From the NCBI GenBank assembly GCA_949752735.1, contig OX457043.1, forward strand, positions 4,994,826-5,058,825: a stretch of 64,000 nt of DNA, written 5' to 3'. The translations under genes were made by a program, and so were the position numbers. How positions within the stretch are numbered: position 1 is the stretch's first letter; each line of letters begins with the position of its first letter. Shown piece by piece: positions 22,233 through 32,545 of this stretch. The notes under the pieces were generated by a model. That model saw nothing but the letters and a program-made list of their open reading frames with translations. It made no database searches and was not told the DNA's origin. This DNA is from Lumbricus terrestris. Taxonomy: Eukaryota > Annelida > Clitellata > Crassiclitellata > Lumbricidae.

Positions 22233-24090
22233 CAGTGGCGGCGCTACGCCAGGGCATGGCAGGGCAAATGCCCTGGTAAAAAAGCCTTTGCCCTGGCTGT
22301 TGCCCTGGTCGTTACCCTGCCAGAAATTTGACCCTGGGAGAATTTGTTCGGGCATATTGCTTCTTACTGTTCACGTCCGTCCGCTCTCTGGCAGGGCAAA
22401 AGTTCTGGCAGGGCAAAATTCTGGCAGGGCAAACGTTCATGAGGAGAACAAGATATGGCAGGGCAATTTTCTGGCAGGGCAAAAGTTCTGGCAGAGCAAA
22501 AATTCTGGCAGGGTAAAAACCATAAAATTTTGGTAGGGCAAGCGTTCTGACAAAGAAAAATTCTGGCAGGGCAAAAATTCTGCTTACTACTCGAAAACGG
22601 ATTTGCAATGCTTCACTAAGTCACAGAGAATGGTCTACAGGTTGGGCCATAAAATGAACCTAAAGTTTTTTTGCCCATAATCTTGGCCAGAGGTAGTAAT
22701 TTTAAATGAAATTTTACAGGCTTAAAGACAATTCATATTTACACATGATGGCCAGATTTCATTAAAATATTCAGACAGAACAAAAATTATATCACTTTTA
22801 GTGAGACCACTCACTGTTATAATTATGACGATTCAAAAACATGACGCAACAAAAAGTAACCAAAAACGAATTCATTAAGTAACATCTCAATTAATTGGTG
22901 TCAAGTAAACTTGTTATTGACAGAAAATCGTTATTATTGTTTAGAAAAAGCAGGTACCAGCATAGCTGCAAGTCGCTGTGACATCATTTTTTATCAAGAT
23001 GACTGTTAAGTTGGTAAATAAAGAAATTTTCTGATTAACAATTTTGTTTTAAAAATAATCAAATCAAAATTTCTATCAAATTAAAATTCCCAAGGTGTCG
23101 ATGGCACGCAAAATTTGTATCCATACACTTCATGAGCAAGGTCTTGGAGATAAAGCAGCAATCGCCGCTCACTCAGTTAAATAGTGATTGCAGAGAAATG
23201 AAGAGCTAAATTGAAATAGAGAGTTAAGAAAATAAAGTGCCGTTTATGAAAGGAGATCGGTTCAATGTCAATATTACTGTACTGGTTTCATTGAAAAGAA
23301 CCAATGGTTTCAAATGTCCGGATTTGAACCCGATAATTTTATCAACTGTGGAGAGCTAATGCTCGAGAAATACCGTAATCCGCGGCCAAAACCAAGAACG
23401 ATAAGATAAGAGACTAAAAACTGATGGTCGCATTGGAGGTGATTGGGAAGATTTATCTCTGGAACACATCACCAAGTCCATCAAAACTGTGCCAAAGACT
23501 CAAAACAAGTGTGGGCATTGGTGGTGGACACATTGAACACAGGATGTAATGTACTATCACGTTAATTTGATAACAACAATATTATTATTTGAGATGAAAC
23601 ATAAAAATCGCTTTGTTGCTAATTTTTGTTGCATTATGTGTTTTTGATTCGTCAAAAAGTCGGTTGTCTCACTGAAAGTGATATAACTCGTGTTCTGTTT
23701 GAAATATTGCGGTGAAATCTGGCCACTCTACGTAAATATGAATAATTGTCTTTAAGCCTGTAAAATGTTATTTTTTTTAAACTTCTGGCCAAGATATTGG
23801 CAAAACACTTTAGGGAGTCTTTTTTATTGCCCACCCTGTATAAGGTTTCTAAGATTTGTTTTTCAAATGTCATGGTGTTCGGTTTTATGGCTTCGCCCAT
23901 TTGATCCTCTGACCAGCCAACCGTAATAGTGTACGGTGTGTGATTTGTGGCAAGCACGGAAGCGCAAAATTATAGGCCTATTTAAGTCCGTACTACCTAC
24001 ATGTAGCACGTGACTCGCCCTCTGCCCTGGTCACTTGTATGACTGCCCTGGCTATGCCCTGGCTATAAAAAGTGTCTGGCGCCGCCACTG
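22233..24090 (-). mobile_element. hAT-type composite element copy B, inverted, 1,858 bp
   Basis: Same termini as copy A, flanked by a different perfect duplication TTTCTATA (22225-22232 and 24091-24098), and in the opposite orientation. It carries the same nested mariner-like element (22,638-23,838, TA flanks). It lacks about 170 bases next to the ccctgccagaa repeat block. The different target sites show two independent insertions of an already composite element rather than one local inversion. Confidence 0.9.
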
Positions 24091-24099
24091 TTTCTATAC

Positions 24100-25190
24100 C
24101 TTGGGATCGATTTGTCTGAAAGTCAACTAGATAATGTGCGTTTTGATCCTCGCGTTTTGACGGAAAGAAGTGAATTTGAGCTGCGAATCGGGAGAGAAGT
24201 CGACACAATTACATTCCTGGGTGCAGTGGTATGGAATTATCGCGGCCCAAAACTGTTTTCGCATTGGGCTAAGCTAAAAACTTGTATTTGATGATCGGAG
24301 GTGACGGGAAGTAATGTAAGGACTTAGTAGGTAGGGAATGGTATCGGTGCTGAGTGATTGTTGTGTCAAGCAGATCAATTTAAGTTTAAGCACATACTGA
24401 TTGCTATGTCGTCATATAGCTGCTTATCACGCGACTTTTGGATTATTTATTGCTGTGATTTCGGGGCAAAACTAAATTATTCCTAGAAATCGAGCAACCC
24501 TGATTGAACCGTTTCGGCGTCATCATAGTGAGAAATATATAGCACTGTTAAAGAATTGACATTTAGAAGAATTACCCAATATAATAATGTTCTTATAAGT
24601 AGAAATGTTAAGTGCAATTTTAGTTAAGTAGGCCTACTTACACATTTAATTTTTTTATTGTTTGTACTTAAGTCAACATGAACCAAGTGGACTTAGACTG
24701 TCTAAAATTTAAATGTCAAAATATCTAAATTGTTAATTTTTGAAATTCTTATTCAACAAAACTTATATAAAGAAAATTTGTATTATTATATTTATGTGTT
24801 TACTAATAAGGTTGTATTATTTCTATGATTAAAATTAAGTTGCCTGAGCAATGTTTTATATTTAAAAGCGGCACAAATCATTTTCCAGTCTTTTTTATCA
24901 TTTGCTTCGTTTTAATTGTGGTGGAATACGACGGCTATTCCGTTCTGTATTTGGTTTTTAGCCATTTTAACATAATATTATTTATGGGAAAGTTGAAGAG
25001 AGACGCTATAAGTTACACATTCTTCACTTTTATCATGAAACGAATGAATTAATTATTGTTCGTCTTATGGCATAATTGCTGTCTATCAATTAGCAGGGTA
25101 AATCAGGTTTCTGTATCATCTCCATGTCTACTTTTCATGTAAGCCTAATCGGAATAAAACATGTGTACGTTCACTTGCGCTTTCTTCAGT
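24100..25190. other. No gene recognised
   Basis: AT-rich DNA with no exon-like segment. An open frame at 24,825-25,052 is hydrophobic but has no recognisable family or start context. Confidence 0.5.
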
Positions 25191-25254
25191 GAAGTTATTT
25201 GTTTTTAAATTGTTCTACTGTTGTTTACGTCCCTGTGAAATTTAAAACTAATGT

Positions 25255-26150
25255 AATTGTAATTGTAATTGTACATTTATATAGCGCCACTTCAAGAGAA
25301 CTCCTCAGAGGCGCTCCCGACCTGACACCTAACCACAATCAAAGAGAATGGTTTTCAAACGCTTGCGGAAAAGGGGCAAAGAAATACAAAGAAGTTCATT
25401 GCGGAGACTAATAGGTAACTTATTCCAAAAAGACGGACCAACCATAGCAAAGCTACTATGAAGCACTGTGGAAGATCGAGCCCTAGGGATAACCAGGTCG
25501 CCATGCGTAGCAGAGCGAAGGAACCTACGGCCTGGGATGGACAGCACAGGTACACAGAGTTCCATAAGATAGATCGGAGCTTGGCCTGCTAGGCAATTGC
25601 GGATGAACATTAAAATCTTAAACTCAATACGTTTTTGCATTGGCAACCAGTGCAGTTCTTCCCGTATAAAACTTGATATATGCCCAAACTTTGGTATGCC
25701 GCCAATCAGGCGTGCCGCAGCATTAAGGACAGATTGCAACTTATTAATGCGTGAAAGTGTTAAGCCCGCATAGATGGCACTACCATAGTCAACTCTCGTG
25801 CATATAAATGCATGCATCAGAGTAGTGGCAGCTTTGGTTGTAAGTGAACGACGTACCGAGCGAATTTGACGAAGATGGTAGAAACAAGTGCGACATACAT
25901 TCCTCACGTGATCAGAAAGGGTCAATTCCTGGTCCAAGGTCACACCCAAATCACGCACAGTGGTAGAAAAAGTCATGCCAGGAAAGCAATGTTGCAGATT
26001 TTGCATATCAATTTTAGAAACTTGCACACGACTTCCAACCCAAATAAATTGTGTTTTACCAGGATTTAACCTGAGGCGATTGGATGACATAGTCAAATGA
26101 TTGGTCAAATATCGAATGAAACTCTGCAACGCAGGCCTACTCTTTTGCAA
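25255..26150 (-). mobile_element. CR1/Jockey-like LINE, reverse transcriptase C-terminal part, (CAATTA)n tail
   Basis: An intact 273-codon frame (26,150-25,329) shows NRLRLN-GKTQFIWVG, VRDLGVTLDQEL, a DYGSAIYAGL segment, LHWLPMQKRIEFKI and GPSFWNKLP. It is related to, but clearly diverged from, the copy at 7,217. The catalytic domain upstream is missing. The 3' UTR gggagcgcctctgaggagt ... gcgctatataaatg ends in a CAATTA repeat. Confidence 0.9.
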
Positions 26151-26159
26151 TAGGCAAGA

Positions 26160-26690
26160 AGGAAGAGGAGACAGAGAAATGTAATAAAATATATGAAAAA
26201 TGTCGCAAGGCCCTCAGTCCGACAACCTGAAAATATTTCCACAAGTGTCGCCCAAAGACAATTGCGCCAACTACCTATGATTCCTGCACAGGTAAAGCGA
26301 AGGTCTAAGACAGAGATAATAACGTATCCGTCTATACTCAAACAAACTAATGTGCTGGAACGCAAACGTAACGACATACTGAATTTATTTCCTGAAAAAG
26401 GTAGAGAAAGAGCGAATAGTTAAACAATTTTATTAATCCATTTTCTCCCGTTCCACAACATATAAGCAAAAAAGCATCGGATAAATAAGAAAACACGACT
26501 ATTGCAAGCAGCAATGAAGCTTAGAAATGTACAATGCGCATAAGCTTAATATATGAATAATTATAATTATATATAATTATATATGTACCATATAGTCATT
26601 GCGCAGTCTTATATTTCGCTAAACAAACATTAGGATGAATTTTACTCAAGCTTTATATCCATTCAATTAAAACGCAGGTCAAGAAATGCA
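26160..26690. other. No gene recognised
   Basis: No feature beyond short AT repeats (about 26,553-26,590) could be supported. Confidence 0.5.
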
Positions 26691-27086
26691 AGAGATAAAC
26701 ACAAGTGACTTCGCCTTTGAACGCAAAATGCTAATTCTAAAGCGCCACTCCAACACAACATAAAATTTCAATCGCTGAAACTTATTTCCTGCATTTCTAA
26801 TCGACTCTCACTTTTTAGAGGCCTCGACTGTAACAGCTTAAAGTGAAACAGCTGAGTTTTGCTAGCACTACGAACATTCATTCAGAGTCCCTATTGTGAA
26901 TTAAAGAAATATGCAACGTTCAATAATATTCGAAGCGTTTTATGCATTGAGACTTAACGCAAGAAGCAATTGACAAAAAAAGTGCCGCACAGCGAAATTA
27001 AAACTCAAAAGGACTTTCATTATTTATTCCGAATGAACAACGATTCGTTTGGAGAAGAATGTTCATGAATATTACTTTAAGACACT
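26690..27086 (-). other. 3' flank of GRP-B, homologous to GRP-A flank
   Basis: Collinear with 14,370-14,770 (see that entry). A possible polyadenylation signal AATAAA on the minus strand lies at about 27,022-27,029 (tttatt on the plus strand), some 60 bases past the conserved tail stop. Confidence 0.7.
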
Positions 27087-27220
27087 TTAGAAGCCGAAAA
27101 AGGAACTGACACCAGTTCCTCCACCTGCTCCCTTGCCAACGTCTGGTCCACTTCCCTGCCCACCTATTGCTCCGCCTCCATTGGATCCCAGGAATCCCCC
27201 AACACCTCCCGGACCTTAAT
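27087..27220 (-). pseudogene. Out-of-frame conserved C-terminal tail of GRP-B
   Basis: On the minus strand, after the TAA at 27,221-27,223, another frame reads GGGAIGGQGSGPDVGKG and continues GGGTG to a final FFGF and TAA (27,087-27,089). This aligns with the GRP-A tail GGGATGGLGNRPNVAAGGGT...FFFGF. The distance from the exon frame is not a multiple of three (off by two). Both nearby frames have a stop in the AT-rich patch ttaaattaag. Either an indel truncated GRP-B, or the tail is a separate exon using the acceptor aaattaag at 27,215, which would give a phase-1 join. Confidence 0.75.
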
Positions 27221-30200
27221 TTAATACCAATTTGCTCCACCTCCTCCGGGGAGACCACCTGGTACATATCCACTTCCTCCACCTCCTCCTGGGGGACGAT
27301 ATGGTCCAGATCCACTTCCTCCACCTCCTCCTGGGGGACGATATGGTCCAGATCCACTTCCTCCACCTCCTCCGGGGGGACCACCTGGTACATATCCACT
27401 TCCTCCACCTCCTCCTGGGGGACGATATGGTCCAGATCCACTTCCTCCACCTCCTCCGGGGAGACCACCTGGTACATATCCACTTCCTCCACCTCCTCCT
27501 GGGGGACGATATGGTCCAGATCCACTTCCTCCACCTCCTCCGGGGAGACCACCTGGTACATATCCACTTCCTCCACCTCCTCCGGGGGGACCACCTGGTA
27601 CATATCCACTTCCTCCACCTCCTCCGGTGGAACCACCTGGTACATATCCACTTCCTCCACCTCCTCCAGGGGGACCACCTGGTACATATCCACTTCCTCC
27701 ACCTCCTCCGGGGGGACCACCTGGTACATATCCACTTCCTCCACCTCCTCCGGGGGGACCACCTGGTACATATCCACTTCCTCCACCTCCTCCGGGGGGA
27801 CCACCTGGTACATATCCACTTCCTCCACCTCCTCCACCTCCTCCGGGGGGACCACCTGGTACATATCCACTTCCTCCACCTCCTCCGGGGGGACCACCTG
27901 GTACATATCCACTTCCTCCACCTCCTCCTGAGGGACGATATGTTACAAATCCACTTCCTCCACCTCCTCCTGGGGGACGATTTGTTACATATCCACTTCC
28001 TCCATCTCCTCCTGGGGGACGATATGTTACAAATCCACTTCCTCCACCTCCTCCTGGGGGACGATTTGTTACATATCCACTTCCTCCATCTCCTCCTGGG
28101 GGACGATATGTTACAAATCCACTTCCTCCACCTCCTCCTGGGGGACGATTTGTTACATATCCACTTCCTCCATCTCCTCCTGGGGGACGATATGTTACAA
28201 ATCCACTTCCTCCACCTCCTCCTGGGGGACGATTTGTTACATATCCACTTCCTCCATCTCCTCCTGGGGGACGATATGTTACATATCCACTTCCTCCTTC
28301 GAGAGGATGATCGGGTCCATATCCTCCAGTAACCGGCGGACCTCCTCCAGGACCCTTAGTTACTCCGCTACCCGGCGGACCCCCCCCAGAGCCATCGTAA
28401 TACCATCCATTATTATATGGACCACCTCCAGAGGTACTATAATGCCATCCATCACCCCAATTACCTCCTCCTGTAAAATTGTAATACCATCCGTTTCCCC
28501 ATGGACCTCCCCCAGAGGCATTATAATACCATCCATTACCCAATGGACGTCCATCAGGCCCAAAATTATTTCCTCCAGTAACCGGCGGACCCCCTCCAGG
28601 GCCCTTAGTTACTCCGCTACCCGGTGGACCCCCTGCAGAGCCATCGTAATACCATCCATTATTATATGGACCACCTCCAGAGGTACTATAATGCCATCCA
28701 TCACCCCAATTACCTCCTCCTGTAAAATTGTAATACCATCCGTTTCCCCATGGACCTCCCCCAGAGGCATTATAATACCATCCATTACCCAATGGACGTC
28801 CATCAGGCCCAAAATTTCCTCCAGTAACCGGCGGACCCCCTCCAGGGCCCTTAGTTACTCCGCTACCCGGCGGACCCCCTGCAGAGCCATCGTAATACCA
28901 TCCATTATTATATGGACCACCTCCAGAGGTACTATAATGCCATCCATCACCCCAATTACCTCCTCCTGTAAAATTGTAATACCATCCGTTTCCCCATGGA
29001 CCTCCCCCAGAGGCATTATAATACCATCCATTACCCAATGGACGTCCATCAGGCCCAAAATTTCCTCCAGTAACCGGCGGACCCCCTCCAGGGCCCTTAG
29101 TTACTCCGCTACCCGGCGGACCCCCTGCAGAGCCATCGTAATACCATCCATTATTATATGGACCACCTCCAGAGGTACTATAATGCCATCCATCACCCCA
29201 ATTACCTCCTCCTGTAAAATTGTAATACCATCCGTTTCCCCATGGACCTCCCCCAGAGGCATTATAATACCATCCATTACCCAATGGACGTCCATCAGGC
29301 CCAAAATTTCCTCCAGTAACCGGCGGACCCCCTCCAGGGCCCTTAGTTACTCCGCTACCCGGCGGACCCCCTGCAGAGCCATTATAATACCATCCGTTAT
29401 TCCATGGACCACCTCCAGAGCCATCGTAATACCATCCATCACCCGGTTGACCTCCTGCAAAATCGTAATACCATCCGTTTCCCCATGGACCTCCCCCAGA
29501 GGCATTATAATACCATCCATTACCCAATGGACGTCCATCAGGCCCAAAATTTCCTCCAGTAACCGGCGGACCCCCTCCAGGGCCCTTAGTTACTCCGCTA
29601 CCCGGCGGACCCCCTGCAGAGCCATTATAATACCATCCGTTATTCCATGGACCACCTCCAGAGCCATCGTAATACCATCCATCACCCGGTTGACCTCCTC
29701 CTGCAAAATCGTAATACCATCCGTTTCCCCATGGACCTCCCCCAGATGCATTATAATACCATCCATCACCCAATGGAAGTCCTCCAGGGCCATTATTATT
29801 TACTCCGCCGCCTTGAGTTGTCCGATCGCCAATTCCTCCTTCTCCTCCGCCGCCTTGAGTTGTCCGATCGCCAATTCCTCCTTCTCCTCCGCCGCCTTCA
29901 GTTGTCCGATCGCCAATTCCTCCTTCTCCTCCGCCGCCTTGAGTTGTCCGATCGCCAATTCCTCCTTCTCCTCCGCCGCCTTGAGTTGTCCGATCGCCAA
30001 TTCCTCCTTCTCCTCCGCCGCCTTCAGTTGTCCGATCGCCAATTCCTCCTTCTCCTCCGCCGCCTTGAGTTGTCCGATCGCCAATTCCTCCTTCTCCTCC
30101 GCCGCCTTGAGTTGTCCGATCGCCAATTCCTCCTTCTCCTCCGCCGCCTTCAGTTGTCCGATCGCCAATTCCTCCTTCTCCTCCGCTGCCTTGAGTTGTC

Positions 30201-30888
30201 CGATCACCAATTCCTCCTTCTCCTCCGCCGCCTTGAGTTGTCCGATCGCCAATTCCTCCTTCTCCTCCGCCGCCTTGAGTTGTCCGATCGCCAATTCCTC
30301 CTTCTCCTCCGCCGCCTTGAGTTGTACGATCGCCAATTCCTCCTTCTCCTCCGCCGCCTTGAGTAGTCCGATCGCCAATTCCTCCTTCTCCTCCGCCGCC
30401 TTGAGTTGTCCGATCGTCAATTCCTCCTTCTTCTCCTCCGCCTTGAGTAGTCCGATCGCCAATTCCTCCTTCTCCTCCGCCGCCTTGAGTTGTCCGATCG
30501 CCAATTCCTCCTTCTCCTCCGCCGCCTTGAGTTGTCCGATCGCCAATTCCTCCTTCTCCTCCGCCGCCTTCAGTTGTCCGATCGCCAATTCCTCCTTCTC
30601 CTCCGCCGCCTTGAGTTGTCCGATCGCCAATTCCTCCTTCTCCTCCGCCGCCTTGAGTTGTCCGATCGCCAATTCCTCCTTCTCCTCCGCCGCCTTGAGT
30701 TGTCCGATCGCCAATTCCTCCTTCTCCTCCGCCGCCTTGAGTTGTCCGATCGCCAATTCCTCCTTCTCCTCCGCCGCCTTGAGTTGTCCGATCGCCAATT
30801 CCTCCTTCTCCTCCGCCGCCTTCAGTTGTTCCGACGATACCCTGGCAATCTTGCGTCGTCGGTTTTTCTGGCTTTCCTCCTGTTTGAT
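27221..30888 (-). CDS. GRP-B: giant Gly/Tyr/Trp-rich repeat protein, main exon
   Basis: Open for 1,222 codons before TAA at 27,221, from the acceptor ttaattttag (exon end 30,888, phase 1). It starts QTGGKPEKPTTQDCQGIVG, closely matching GRP-A, again with the only cysteine of the chain. Four repeat zones follow. (1) About 24 copies of GGGGEGGIGDRTTQ (30,815-29,808). (2) Six copies of an 82-residue unit rich in NGWYYNASGGGPWGNGWYY-like segments and ending PPGSGVTKGPGGGPPVTGG (about 29,800-28,320). (3) About five FVTYRPPGGDGGSGYVTNRP units (about 28,300-27,930). (4) About 16 SGYVPGGPPGGGGG units (27,925-27,235). It is a GRP-A paralogue by ends, exon phase and 3' flank, yet shares no internal repeat. 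Tyr/Trp-Gly repeats resemble silk, cement or adhesive proteins in composition (inference). The first exon with any signal peptide was not found. Confidence 0.8.
27235..27925 (-). repeat. 42-bp array encoding SGYVPGGPPGGGGG units
   Basis: Plus-strand unit ggaccacctggtacatatcc plus acttcctccacctcctccgg, about 16 copies, with variants ggacgatatggtccagat (SGSGPYRPP). One copy has an extra cctccacct insertion near 27,830. Confidence 0.92.
27930..28305 (-). repeat. 84-bp array encoding YVTYRPPGGDGGSGYVTNRPPGG pairs
   Basis: Alternating 42-base half-units differ at gatatgttacaaat versus gatttgttacatat and at cacctcc versus catctcc, so the true period is 84 bases with about four to five copies. Confidence 0.92.
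28320..29800 (-). repeat. 246-bp array encoding an 82-residue unit, six copies
   Basis: Spacings between equivalent points are 249, 246, 246, 246 and 243 bases, all multiples of three. Copies 2-4 (from low coordinates) are almost identical. The two copies nearest the N-terminus form a distinct subtype (DFAGGQPGDGWYYDGSGGG in place of NFTGGGNWGDGWHYSTSGGG). This suggests homogenisation within the array. Confidence 0.93.
29808..30815 (-). repeat. 42-bp array encoding GGGGEGGIGDRTTQ, about 24 copies
   Basis: Highly uniform 42-base unit; substitutions are few (gagtagtccg, gagttgtacg, one tcttctcctcc unit). All six frames stay largely open because the period is a multiple of three. The frame above is chosen because it is continuous with the conserved N-terminal motif and the 82-residue repeats. 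Confidence 0.93.
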
Positions 30889-30954
30889 CTAAAATTAACT
30901 CTCAGGTTACAAGAAGTTTTTTGATACAATGAGACCCGATTACAATGTTTAAAG

Positions 30955-31502
30955 TATTTTTTTAAGATTTTTATTCATGCCAAGTAAGAATTTCGAAATG
31001 ATATTTTACAGGTTTATAGACAATTCATATTTACATATGTTGGCCAGATTTCATAAAAATATTTCATACAGAACAAAAGTTATATCACTTTTAGTGAGGC
31101 CACCCTACGTTTTTTGATTATTCAAAAAAGTCAAAAAACGGTGGGTGGCCTCACAAAAAGTGATATAACTTTTGTTCTGTATGAAATATTTTTATGAAAT
31201 CTGGCCATCATAATTATGTAAATATGAATTGTCTATAAACCTGTGAAATTTCATTTTGAAATTCCTATTTTTGGCCAAGATATTGGCAAAAACCTACTTT
31301 TTGTTGTGTTACGTTTTTGAATCGTCAAAAAATGGTGGGTGGCCTTTCTAAAAGTGGCATAACTTTTGGTTTGTTCGAAATATTTTGATGAAATGTAAAT
31401 ATGAACTGTCTTTAAGACTGTAAAATTTCATGTCGAAATTCTTACTTTTGGTCAAGATATTGGCAAAAAACCTAGGGGGGTCTTTTTTTTGGCCCACCCT
31501 GT
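30955..31502. mobile_element. Truncated mariner-type fragment with a near-perfect palindrome
   Basis: Ends on the right with TTTTTTTGGCCCACCCTG next to TA. Inside, 31,030-31,215 is a long inverted repeat: aaaagttatatcacttttag...ggtgggtggcctcacaaaaagtgatataactttt. It shares subterminal blocks with 32,546-33,709 and with the nested elements of the hAT composites. The left terminus is missing. Confidence 0.75.
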
Positions 31503-31682
31503 ACATGGAAAAGCATGTGATAACTTTTGGAACCGGTTTCTACTTTGCTGAAACGGGAATGCAAATCGTCTTAAATCCACAACTATAAACATCTTCGTTT
31601 AATTTAGGAAAAGAGGCAAATCCAGGTGACACACAGCACCCAGCTACACGTCAATGCACATTAAAATCAACAACGGCAAGGG

Positions 31683-31845
31683 CAGTGGCGTAGCCAGGAA
31701 TTTTTCATGGGGGAGGGGGTTATGGCCGGAAACCCTGTTTGTTTGCTATTTTTTCTTACTTAAATGGAAAAATAACCTTAAAAAACCTTTTCCCGGAGCC
31801 AATGGGGGGTTTTAACCCCAGAAACCCCCCTTGCCTACGCCACTG
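31683..31845. mobile_element. hAT-type MITE, 163 bp
   Basis: Ends CAGTGGCGTAGCCAGG and ...CCTACGCCACTG, with a perfect 8-bp duplication GGCAAGGG (31675-31682 and 31846-31853). Confidence 0.9.
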
Positions 31846-32049
31846 GGCAAGGGCATTGGGAACATAACAATGTCTGTCATTAGTTGGTGGCAAAGAGAAC
31901 CCTCTGAATAAAATTTCTATCATCTTTAAATGGTAGAAAAAAAGGATGCAGTCTTGGGCGTAAGTTATAGGTGGTTTTTGCTAGCGTTGGGAAAAGGTTC
32001 CTCAGGACGTGATTGACATTCAGCATTATATTACGAAGCAGCCCAGCAT

Positions 32050-32320
32050 CTGCTCCAGCAGCTAACTACTGTATGTTCGGGAACATCGCGGAAAGGTATC
32101 GAAGTCGTTGCATGCGGTTCAAGATTCGTTCTATTTTACTTCTGTCATCGCTCATGGTGAATTCCCACCAGGCTGGAGCAGCATAGAGGATCCTAGCGAC
32201 AGAAGTGGCTCGAGCTACTTCGTGCAGAGCGTTGCTGATTTCTTCACGTGTCTGAAATATCTGATTCCATATTTCACCATTGTCTTTTTTGTCTACTGTT
32301 GAGTTCTTTTTAATCAAACA
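32050..32320 (-). mobile_element. LINE reverse transcriptase C-terminal fragment
   Basis: Minus-strand frame reads VARATSVARILYAAPAWWEF followed by TMSDDRSKIERILNRMQR. This is the conserved segment after the RT core of Jockey-group LINEs (SRILYASPAWWGF...D...LE..LRR). Only this fragment is left. Confidence 0.78.
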
Positions 32321-32545
32321 GAGTCGTTGTTGAATAGGCCTATATGCCTACTTTAAAAGTAATTGATGTTTCAAGGACAAAAACAATTAAAAGATATTTT
32401 AATTTTATATAGTGAGCAAGTTACGGGTCAAAACGTCCCCATTTTTACGCAGTGTATAAATTCAATACTTGCTCCATCTGATTATAGAAACTGTGGTATA
32501 CAATACATGTAACTGTTGTAATTTTGTAGAGCACTAAAATATCTA

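Noticed and set aside
26998..27921. Minus-strand Glu/Val-rich frame (EEVDMYQVVPPEEV repeats)
   Set aside because: Frame shadow of the GRP-B YVPGG repeat array.
28320..29800. Regular repeats considered as a CRISPR-like array
   Set aside because: Eukaryotic context, contiguous 246-base in-frame units without spacers.
29800..30798. Minus-strand frame coding for IGQLKAAEEKEELA repeats, a plausible coiled coil
   Set aside because: Wrong frame relative to the conserved N-terminal motif and to the 82-residue repeats; the open state follows from the 42-base period.
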